From Datnioides undecimradiatus (lineage: Eukaryota; Chordata; Actinopteri; Lobotiformes; Datnioididae): a DNA stretch of 64,000 nucleotides. Below, piece after piece: positions 1 to 10,739 of this stretch. How positions within the stretch are numbered: the first letter of the stretch is position 1; each line of letters begins with the position of its first letter. The notes under the pieces were generated by a model. It was not told the origin of the DNA, did not search any database, and was given only the letters and a program-made list of their open reading frames with translations. Both the position numbers and the translations under genes were made by a program. The DNA is taken from positions 15,999,806 to 16,063,805 of the forward strand of contig WARS01000013.1 in NCBI GenBank assembly GCA_008933995.1. Reading direction: 5' to 3'.

Positions 1-3000
1 CGGTTTGAATGGTGAAAAATCAAATAAGAGTAGGTGTTCCAATGCCAAATCTTTCATAATGTGATAATGCGAGGTATGTATTTGAGAATGCAGGACCTTG
101 CTGAAATATGGGGACCCTTAAGCTGCTTTTTGATAAGAGCCATTCATTTGTCTTGCTTATATTCTTCCCATGTTGATACTGAGGTTAAAAAAATCCCACC
201 ATGTGTTATAGAGAAGGCAATAAAAACATAAATGGGGGTAACAAAGGAAAAGATGACTGTCTATTGTGGTTTTGAAATTTTCATATTGCCTGAAACGAGT
301 AACATAAACAGAGATATCCCTTGAGATTTCAAGAGTAGTTTATATGAGACAACAGTTCTCTGGATCTGCGGGTCCAGCCTCAAGTGGATCAGCACAAGAT
401 TGGCTTTGTCTCTTGATTTAAAGCCAACAGCTCTAAGCTCACAAAGAAGCAGCACCTTTTCTTATCCTCAGCAAAAGTCTTTGTGTGTGCAGAGAAAAAG
501 GGTGAGAGACAGAAAAAAAACTGTAGCAATTAAAAGAAAAAAGGAGCAAAAGAGAAAGTTGCTAATGGGGTAGGACATAAATCAAACCCGTGTATTTAGG
601 TATGGGAGATAAGGAAAGGAGGAATTGGAAGGGGGGTACCATCTGTCTCCGAGGACAAAGTAGTACTTAACTCTTGCGTTTAAGCACATGTTCAACTGAT
701 CATGCATACATTAGATCACTAAGCGAATGTGCTGAGGTGGGATGTTCCTGTGAAATGCTGGTGGCTCACAGGAGGTGTTGGGATTTACACCCTGTGTAGG
801 TGACTGCTTCTCCCTCAGAAGTGGGAGATCCAATCAGCGCGATGTCAAGCGGATAGAGCATTGTTGGAATGCACTTTAAAACCTCACACTGACTCTGATT
901 AGCCCCGGAAATTAGCATAGACTTGCTGGGTATCACATATGAATCCACTGCATCTAATCAGCTGCAAACAAATACAGCTCCTCTTGTTATCAGTGCATGT
1001 ATATGAATATCTTCAGACATGAAGGAATGTTTCATTATTCTTCACTTCATCATTTTGATTTTTGCTACACATTCATTTTTTCCTGGTTATCACTATGGCT
1101 CTATAGATGTCGTTTGCTCAGTCACTCCGCCTGTTGGTCCTGGATGATATATTCAAATAACCATTGGTGAGATGTTGATGGTCCCCAGAGGATGAATAGT
1201 AATAACTTTGGTGATCCACAGTTTTCAGCACACAACACCATTAGGCCAAAATATGTGGCTTCAGTACCAAAAACCTTTAAATCTTCCCTCAGCCTCTGCC
1301 ACACTACTGACTGTGTGAAATGCTAATTACTAAATGATAGCATGCTAGCTAAGATTGTGAACATGAAAAACATTGTACCTGCTTAGCATATGAATATTAA
1401 CACTTTCACTGTAAACATGTCAGCATGCCGGTCCAATGGCATTAAATTTAAAGCGTGTGTGTGTCTAACTGCAGCCTTAAAACAGTCTTGCTACCTTTCA
1501 TAACTATAATTATCATTATCAATATATTTTCCATATAATGCCAGAGGAAAATTATAGTTTTCCTTCATGTAGGTTGTCATCACAATGGAAATCCCATGGG
1601 ACCGTTTGATATGAAATCCAACCAGCCATTTTTGTTGCCCAATTACAGAGATGAATATCTGTGACAGGTCTTTCACGTGTAAAATTGTGATTCTGGCTAA
1701 TTACATTTGCTGACAAAGTGTAAACTGAATGTTGGCATGATGTATTATAGCCTGCCAAATCCCCCCTCCACCTCCAACCCCATGCATCACAGTGATTGAA
1801 TAGCTTTAGAGGTATCAACAACATTCACCAATCGCTCGGCTGCCAGAAGTGAAAGTCAATGACATTATGTCTATTTATGTGTTTTGATTAATTGTTAGGA
1901 ATTGCCTTTTCGGTGCGCATCTCCCTGACGCTTAGAGGAGTAGCTGTTGGCAGTCATTACCATAATCATGTTAGTGTTTGGCTCTGCCCTTGTAGTGGCT
2001 CTGTCCCATTATCATTCCACACAGTAATGGATGCACATCAGAGATGAGATTGTGACAGCCTTGTCCTCTGCAGGTGGGGGACACTGGTCAATGCAGCGTA
2101 AAAAACAAAATCTGTTTTATAAATGCGCTTTAATCTCATCAAATTCAATTCTTCACATTTGAAAACATGCACCTTAGTGATGAAAATTTCTCTTTATGTT
2201 CAACCCTCTAGCCTCAAGTTGCTGCAAATGTATCTGTCTTATAATTTATGTTGTGTTCTACTGACAGTCTTTGCAGGGAGCTCAGTGGGTCTGCTGTTAA
2301 CTTGCTGCTATCTATCTGACTGAGACATCTCCTGTTCCATCTCAGCGGCCACCTAAAGCTTCATTTCCCCGCCTGTCACCGTCTGCCCCACTCACTGTCT
2401 GCCGCAAGGACGCATAGTTTGATAAAAGCCACTCCACCACATATTACATCTCATTTCACTGACACTAGTTGTGCACCTACGCTGTAAGACCCAAGCAGAC
2501 CTCACCCCTTGACCCCACCTTATGAGAGTAATGAAAAGTGCAGCATGTGGATTAATGTTGACCACCTCCTGGTGCGCACACACACACATTCATACCTCCC
2601 AAAGGCAGGAGGGGAAAAATGCTGAAAGGTGTTGTTGCGAAAGGGAGCAGGGATTTGTTTAGCACAATAAGCATGTGTCCATCCTGAGGAGAACAGGAAT
2701 CCAATAGTGAGGTTTGCCCCAAGGATGATATCTCCTGTTTTATTGCCTGTTTATGTCTGTGTTAGCACAAACTTTGTAATGGAGCTCATAAAACGTGCAT
2801 ACTGCTTGAAGGTACAGATTTTGTCACAGTGGGGACCTATTGCTGCTACAGTGGAAAGAGCACTGGTGCTTGTGCTTTCCAAATGTTATTTTGATCTCTT
2901 TTATATTCATATACTCCAATGGACAATTGACATTAGAGCATTATTTTTGATAGTGAGCTATATTTTGAAATGACATGATAAAAGCATTCAAACTGATCTG

Positions 3001-3844
3001 ACTAGCATCATTGACATCCTACACAGCTTGTCCCAAGGTTAAATCAGTTTAGTGTGAGAGCTGGAGAGACTGTAACAACGATAATGACAGTTGTGTTTCA
3101 TGAAAGTCTGCTGGCTAACTCAGTTCACTGACAGCAGTGCCATTTGAATATGTCTAGTTTATCCAATCAGCCACATTTCATTAGCATGAACTGTTGCGCG
3201 TATTGCAAAATGTATTTCTCAATAAAAGTCCCTTGTGTTTTGCTGCTACTCAGTACTATGGGTTGAATTTGGCTTCACTACGGTGGAAACCAAACTCAAT
3301 TGAATAAAACACGACAAAAATTAATGCTCCAAATTATTTCGTCTGGTGGTTCGGCTATGACCTCAGCTGTGTTTCACCTCCAGGTGCCACTTAACCTCAT
3401 TAGAGTAAAATGAAAAAAACCCACAAAATATATATTTTCTCTACCCACTCACACACACACACAAAATATAAATAGATATTTCAACCTTTACACACTCGAT
3501 ACTTAAAAAGACACTTTCTCTGCAGCAATATATCTTTATAACCTACTTAAGCCTAAAGTGGCTCCATCACCTGACATTTAAATCTCAGTTACTGCACTGG
3601 CGCCACAGTGCTGAATTCATAAACCAATACGACACAACAGAGCCAAGACCCTGCTCACGAAAACAAGCGTGGGCATTACAGACAATGGCCAGTGGGTCAA
3701 TGAAGGGTGAGCACAGAAAGTGAGTCCCAGGAGACTGAGTGAGAGGGATTTTCACTGCACCAAATAATGACAACTCAGGCAATATCACCTTGCCAATGTG
3801 TTGCGACGACAGTAACGATTGGCTGTGGTTCATTGTATCTAAGG

Positions 3845-3876
3845 TGACCCTTTTGACCCTGGGTTACCATGGAAAC
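3845..3876. promoter_or_regulatory. Perfect DR3 nuclear-receptor repeat next to an RFX-type X-box
   Basis: TGACCC-TTT-TGACCC occupies 3845-3859; on the minus strand it is two GGGTCA half-sites separated by three bases, the layout bound by vitamin D receptor/RXR. Three bases further on, GTTACCATGGAAAC (3863-3876) fits the RFX X-box consensus. Both sites are seen directly; binding and any role in fgd5 control, about 6.9 kb away, are inference. Confidence 0.4.
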
Positions 3877-3978
3877 ACGCAAGAGTGATGGCTAGCTATT
3901 GACACCAGCTGACACAGTGTTGAGAATGACAGCCATCACTTGGGGCAGATATTACTTATAGATAATGTAATTATAAGT

Positions 3979-3992
3979 CCCCCCCCCCCCCC
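3979..3992 (+). repeat. Poly-C tract (C14)
   Basis: A run of fourteen C residues in non-coding DNA. Its length is likely to be unreliable in sequencing. Confidence 0.9.
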
Positions 3993-4400
3993 TCGTTTAC
4001 CACTGAAAGACAGATGAGCACACATTCTGAAGGTCTCCACAGGTCAACGTCTTTTTCATTGTCACCACTTTAACCACAACACTATAACAATGTTGTGACC
4101 GATGCATTGTTGTCCTGGTAGAATGCATGATTAGATATACATACCCAGGCATATTCCACACTTTAGCAGTTTTGCAGCTTCCATAAATGAAAACTGGCCG
4201 TGCTGTTTGTGCTGATGTTGGGAGAAAATCCTCCAGTTTCTACATGAAGCATCCTCCCCCTGCTCCCCCGCCACACCCTTCATCCCCCAGGGCTCACTCT
4301 GCGTGTGAATACACAAGAGCCTGGCTGAAACCACCTCAGCAAAATATCTGACTAGAGACAGGACAGCTAGAGCGCTCATGTCCCTTGAGTGTGTTTCACT

Positions 4401-4432
4401 GTGTGTGTGTGTGTGTATGTGTGTGTGTGCGT
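4401..4432 (+). repeat. (GT)n microsatellite
   Basis: GT dinucleotide array interrupted by one AT step, in the upstream non-coding region. It explains the poly-(TH) tail of a minus-strand open frame here, which is not a gene. Confidence 0.9.
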
Positions 4433-5710
4433 GAGACCAAGATAAAGAGAAATAGAAGAAAAGGAAAACAAAACAGCATGACTGAGGATGTTACTGAGAA
4501 TGAGAAGAACAGAAAAAAGGTGAAGGGAAAAAAAGAAGAATTATCTTGAAAGTACCCCATATGTTCTCCACCAACAGCTTCCTCTGGGGTCACCTTGTGT
4601 TCACAGAGCAGACATCAATGTCAAGGGAAAAACTGGCCTGCCAAAGGAAAACACACAATGACTCAAAGTGAATCTGAGCATCAGTTGGCACGGCGTACAT
4701 TCAGAAAGTCCCAAATAACACATGCATACATGCAGTGGACATAAACAATAAAATCAGTCACTTGGATGTGAAATTAAAGATGCAAGGGACCTGAAATAAG
4801 AGTATATCTGGTGAAGTTGTGTGTCTTTCTCATTCACACAGAAAAAGAACACAACCAACAAGTACCTGATGCCACTAACAAGTGCTGTCTGAACATTTTA
4901 ATAACTCAGTCAACAAGCTAAACTGTTGCACATAGTGACATGTTCATTCATTACCATGAACACATACACTGTGCTTATTCTGAGTCACTATCACTTACAC
5001 TGTTGTGAAAATGCCTGTTAGAAAGTCAGTGTGTGCAGAAAATGGTCCTCGCATCATTTACTCTGGTTTCAGTTACATTAGCAAAAAAACTATAGTGTCC
5101 AGCTGTTAAACCTACAGATGAGAGATAGATGAGACATAGAACATAATGAATTGAGTCAACATCTATTTTTTAAGCTTATTAAAGACAGTAGAAACCCATT
5201 GGGAGCACCAAAGGCAGGGAGGGGAAGTCGAAAATTATCAGTAAACAAATTAACATACTATTGATCTTGGTCTTTTAAAAAGGAAAGTATTCGAGAAATA
5301 TTGCTTTTAAACTCTGAAAATGAAAATGAAAGTATAAAAGGCACAAAAACAGCACAATGGTCCAAAGCAAAAGCACAGTTTGTATAATTTTGACAAATTT
5401 CTCTCATTTAATTATCTAAGTGAGGATTTGAGTGTCACAGTGACAGCACATGTGTTGCATGGCATGCACAGTGTGTCTCAGCTGAGTGAATAATATAGAG
5501 CACATGATTAGTGAGTTAGAGGGAGTCTCACGTTGCTACAAAAACCAAAAACTTCATTTTATTTCAATGCAGATTTCTCATTTCCTGTCTGTCGGGGATG
5601 CGTCTTGATTAGAAAGAACTTAATTATTCCCAAACAAAAGCCTGGTGGAGACACAAAAGGGAGGTTGGAGTGCTGGCTGTTGATATTGTTCTATCAGACA
5701 GCTCGAAGAG

Positions 5711-5816
5711 AGGAAGTCCTCTGTCTGAGCTGCCAGGCTTGGCTGTTTTTTGGGCGGGGGGGTCCTCGGGATAAGAGACCGCCCTGTTATCTTTGTGTAA
5801 AAGGTCACATAGGTCT
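5711..5816. promoter_or_regulatory. Possible enhancer: GATA, ETS and nuclear-receptor-like motifs
   Basis: AGGAAG at 5711-5716 (ETS core), GATAAG at 5770-5775, TTATCT at 5787-5792 (inverted GATA site), and AGGTCA-CAT-AGGTCT at 5803-5817 (near DR3) lie within about 105 bases, about 5 kb upstream of fgd5. ETS plus GATA pairs are typical of endothelial and blood enhancers, which suits FGD5 biology. Such short motifs occur often by chance, so the call is weak. Confidence 0.2.
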
Positions 5817-8800
5817 GGCGGAAGAAGCAAAAGCAACAACCATCTGTGTGTTTTCCACACACTCGGGTGCCGCTATCTAGACCATGGAGAGCTTGGCTGA
5901 GTGAACACACAAATGCCCACAGACATCACATCGCTCACTCATATCTGTAGCCATATGATAAAAGATGCATTGTCAGAAGAAGTTGGAAAGCCCCCAGATA
6001 TGTTTTCCTTCTTGTGATGTGTGCGTGGGAGTATCATTGTTTTGGTAATGGACACAGTTCATGCACATGCTATTTCTCAGAATGAATAGTCCTGATTTAT
6101 CAGAGGTTTGACTGATGGTTTGTCCTGCTATTGTGCAAAATGTTCATGTGACAAATGTTTAAGAATGTTATTTCATTTCACAACTCTGATGTATTACAAG
6201 GAAATAAAAAGCTAAAAAGTTTTTTTCAACTGTTGTTACATAAGTTACATAATTTTCTTACAACTACAGCTAAACTATGTAAAAGGTGCTCCAAAGTCGT
6301 GTGTCTCACCAGCAGGAGTATTTCCATCCTCCCAGTCTGCTTTGGCTGAGAAATGTGAAAGCGCTCACAGAAAGAGTCAAATCTGGCCCTGGGGCTTTTT
6401 TTCATGATCCCATTGTTTTCCATCTAGATCCTTTAGTGCCACACACAATCAGAACGGGCGGTAGTAGATAGCACACACACATTTGCTTTATGTAAACTCA
6501 TATGTAGGCATGCACAGCACACACCTGCATAAACACACATAACGCAGATCCCATGCGGGGAATTCATGTTGTATTGCCGCATGAGACCTGAGTGTTCAAG
6601 GCCATTAAAATGATAAACAAAAACATGCTGCAGAGAATGAGGAAATATAATGTATAATGCAGTAGAAACCTACAAAGACACTGTCCACACAAACTCCCGA
6701 GACTCTTACAATGAAAGGCCTCGACAGTGTTCATTAATCTGTGACGCCAAAAGCCACCATATAATGTTTTGACTGTGCTATTGTTCTTTATTTGGAGGGG
6801 ACATAAATGCTTCTTTTTTTTACAGGGCTCCTTGAGAGTTTTATTTCGGACCAGTAAATCATTGTTTTTACAGTGCAGCTTGGAGGATTGTCTCTGCAGC
6901 AATAGGGAAAAAGAATAACAAATTCATCTGTTATCAGAGGCTGACCTACTCTCTTGGCTTCAGGCTAATTAACGGCGATCTGACAGCTATTGTGCTATAG
7001 CCATGGCCTTCAGAGACTGGTCTACAAAGCAATAACACCTTGTTTTTTGGTAGATGGAGCAGAACTGTCACGTCATCTCAGAGTCGGCTAGACTTTACAC
7101 AAACATCACCTCTGAAATCATGTTAAGTTAATGTGACCTGTGATGTGCCACTGACACACTGCTCAATCGCTATTTGGATAAGTTATGTCTCATTTTTAAA
7201 AAGTGCTTGCACGTGGGAAACTTACACATTGCGATGACTGCAGCACTATAACAGTTACACAGCAGGAACATTTTTGAGTGTAATCTAATGTGTCTTTGCT
7301 ATTCAAATGACAACAATGACACCGGCCAGTTTTATTGATTTGCTTCTGAAGGTTCTGAAGGTCCTGTGGGGAATTAAATGTATATTTGCTGCTTTTTGAT
7401 GAAGTGCTGACTTCCATGGTCCACCTGTTTACTGCAAAGCTCTGCTTTGTGTGCATATGTGTAAGTGTGTGTGCAGGCAGTCATCAGGGTTGGTGGGAGA
7501 GGGTCCAGGCTTTATACTGTTGGAGGACTGGAGTATACACTGCTGACGAAAGGGTTTTCTTATTTTGCTCAGGTTACACAAAACTATTTTTATGCATAAA
7601 TACATGTGAGTGTCCATTGCTTTCATGTGGTTCTGTTTAATATTGCACCACCTATCATCACAGTTCTTTGTCAAAAAACAACCAGTCTCCAGTAATTCTA
7701 CAATAATCTGCACACTTTGGTTTTCTGACATTTTAATAACGTCTCTTGTCCTGTTTTATACATATCCTCTGCTCTGAAGTCCCTTAATGAGAATCTAAAG
7801 CTGAGGACAAATATACAAGACTCAAAAGAGAGCTGGAGCCCGTACTGGTGGTGCACAGCTGGGAATCAATAAAACATGTCAATAATGATTCGATCATTTG
7901 CAGCAGTCAAACACTTTGCCATCCAATTTACAAAGGTGTTTAGGTCACTTTAAATAGCAAAAGACCTCAGCCTGATTGTACTTGATTACCACATAAATCA
8001 ATACCTGCACTTCATACATTACAGCTAGTTTGCATAACAGCATGATTAAGCGCCTTCTTTTTTTAGAAAGTAATTTAGCAGCAAAGCTGCCACTGGCTTA
8101 CATTAAAGTACACACTGTGCCATAATCTGACAAAAAGTAAAACACAGGCTTTCTAGTAACTAGCTGCATATAAGTGTGATGTCACATGACTGTAGTTTCA
8201 GGGTGGAATAAAAACACTCAGCACATCCATTCAGTCTAGCGTCCAGTCACTGGCAAAGCAGGTGTTATGGATTGTCTCAGCTCTGGGAACAAGTTGCTGA
8301 CCCCTTTCCCTGATCCCTTTCCTGTTTGGCGTTGTGTGCGCAGCCGAGGTGAGATAGAGTCAGTTTGTGCTCTGCTACTATGGCATGTTTTTCCTCATAT
8401 CTCCATACCCCCTTTCTCTTCCAGTCAAGTCATGTTCCAGGTGGGGTGACAGAGCACAGCACGCAGCTACAGGCGGTCCAGGAAATTTGTGTCCTCTGTC
8501 CAAAAACATGTTTTGACCGTCTGTGCCACATCTGGAGGGATATTTACTCCTAAAGCCATTCTTTTCTGCAGGCACATGACACAATACTCTTGACAGGTTC
8601 TATTTGCACACCCTGCTGAAGCAAAACATATTTTGTACAAATGAAACCAAAAATAAGGTCATATGAAGCAATTGTGAGCAGAATGCTCTGGAGAGAGGCA
8701 ATTTGGCACTGCCAAAAGACCATAGTGGAGCTATCTTTAGTCATCCAATTCAAAAACAAAAGGTTACTTTATGGCAGCTATAAATGTGCTACTACTGACA

Positions 8801-10379
8801 CATTAAAAATTGTCTTGGCTTCAACACCCCATAATGGCTGTTACAGTATCGCATTGTAAGAAGAGGATGCAAAACAACTGAGTCACAGTGATTTAATTGT
8901 TATGATGTTGTTGTAGCATATTGCAAAATACATTACTCAGCATCCCATTGACACAAATAAACAGCTCAATTACTGTAGCAAACACAGTGGTCACAACTTC
9001 AGCAGAAATTACTTCATATTTAATATCTTCTTAATTACTCGCTTTAATTTAGACATTGTGTCATTACACACAGAAAAAAAGATTTATTGTTTAATGAGAT
9101 GACCCTCATCCAAGTGCAAAGATAACACAGGGTGATTATGACATGAGCACTCGCTAACCACCTCTTTGAGGCTGATAGAGCTTTGCACCTGCAGCTTAAT
9201 CCTTCCTGCACCAAACCATCTGGAATGGGAATTTTGCTCTGTGTATAATATATGTGTCTGTGTGCTGCTGCAGCAGTCAGGACCAGAGCCCTGCGGTGAT
9301 ACAGCTCTGCTAATTCTTTTATTGTTCTTCTACTTTATCACTATCCAATTCAACTCTGCAGCAAGAATCCCAGAGGTAAGCTACACTGTTTGACCTTCAA
9401 TGTGTAGGTGTTAAACTAGCATTGGGAGCTGTCAAATCAAAGACCCCAAGTGGGCAACGATCCCAGCCTCCCCCTGTGTTGCACAAGGTGCCTCTGTCCT
9501 TGAAAGCCCACCGTGAGTGCCACACTGAAGCTGGTCAAACTTTGTCTGTTCCTCGAACCATCAGGCTCCGCACAGCACCACTCAATCAGCTCAGTTAGAG
9601 GTTACTTAAGGGGTTAACATCACCAACCTTTCCCATCTGTTGCTAAGGAAGTGTTGCCTGTTGTGCAGGAAACAGGGAGAGCAGTTTCCTGTTATGAAGA
9701 GAGGTTTTTAAAATGTTGCATTCATTCAATCATGCAACAGATGCGGGGCCAGGAAGCCCGACCAATAGCGAAAGCTTTGGTGTCCTAGAGAAAATGTATC
9801 TGGAAACTGCTTTTAGGAACCTTTCTATGTACTGTTCTGTTTCAGGAAATAATAAAGAGCAAAACATGTTGGGGAAAATACAGAGATGAATCTATGCTTG
9901 GTTAATGAGTATCTGATATATATTGTATAATCCTCTCTATTTATTATGTTTTAATCATTGCAAGCATAAAAAATATGTCATTTGAACCGCTCATGTAACC
10001 ATGTGGGTCTTTCTAACTGCCGTCAACAGTGGGTCAGTCAAGGGACAAGTGCCAAAACAAGGGCAGATGTGATCTAGGAAAAAAATAATATTGTTTGAGC
10101 AAAAAACAGTAGCTGTAGATTCAAAGCTGTCAGTCAGCACATTGAAACGGTGAGGATAAACCGTGGCATTAATTTATGGTCCAAATATCTCATTCTGAGT
10201 GGATTTGGTCTTACCCAACTCTAGTCTACTCTGCAGCACCGCTGTGACACGGCTTCACACATCTGTGAAACAGTGTCCCGAAACAGAACATAACCAGATG
10301 TGCATATAAGAGCGCACTGATGCTCTGTGGGCAAAAATAATTGAAATCTAATGGTGTGCATTGCAAAAAAATGAAACAA

Positions 10380-10729
10380 ATAGCTGGGGAGTGGGTTTGG
10401 TTCGCGCACCGTGTTGTAGTCCTGCCTAAGGAAGCGCCAGGCAGCACCTCCCGTTTCCACTCAAGAGCGCACCAGTTTACTGTAGCATCAGCACTGGAGA
10501 TGCACGTCGGGTGAAAGCTCAGCTGCGCCTCAGCGAACACAGGCGTTTTACATAAGTATATTCTCACCAGAGAAAAAACTCGACAGCATGTTCTGCAACT
10601 CGCCCATTACCACTTGATTTTTCCCGCAATGTGTTTGGATTAAGTTTACCACGTCGTTTCGACGGGACGCGGTTGGTGTGGAGAAACATGAGGATAACTG
10701 TCGGTTCCCGCGGATGATGATGTCCCACA
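10380..10729 (+). promoter_or_regulatory. fgd5: Putative fgd5 promoter and 5' UTR
   Basis: The sequence becomes richer in GC and CpG than its surroundings (for example around 10400-10530 and 10650-10720) and runs into the first in-frame start codon at 10730 and the exon 1 donor at 10739/10740. I see no convincing TATA box, so the transcription start is not placed. Upstream AUGs at 10688, 10714, 10717 and 10720 would be in the leader if transcription starts before them. Confidence 0.45.
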
Positions 10730-10739
10730 ATGAACGCAG
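10730..10739 (+). CDS. fgd5: fgd5 exon 1, coding part
   Basis: ATG AAC GCA G then donor gttagt at 10740. The start has A at -3, and an in-frame TGA lies nine bases upstream. Joined to exon 2 it opens the protein with MNADFQNPL. This first exon is inferred from the donor and the matching phase; human FGD5 starts further in, near the proline motif. Confidence 0.55.

Larger units (their letters stand above)
1..10379. other. Non-coding region upstream of fgd5
   Basis: I see no gene here. Open frames on both strands are short, rich in simple-sequence or hydrophobic codons, and lack recognisable domains or paired splice signals that would chain them. The stretch is AT-rich with scattered homopolymers and GT repeats. 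It could be intergenic, or an intron of an upstream gene whose exons fall outside the window. The few sharp motifs are listed separately (DR3 plus X-box near 3.85 kb, GATA/ETS-like cluster near 5.75 kb). Confidence 0.7.

Noticed and set aside
5533..5910. Overlapping open frames of 96-115 codons on both strands
   Set aside because: Frames open on both strands over the same stretch suggest composition effects. The translations match nothing I know.
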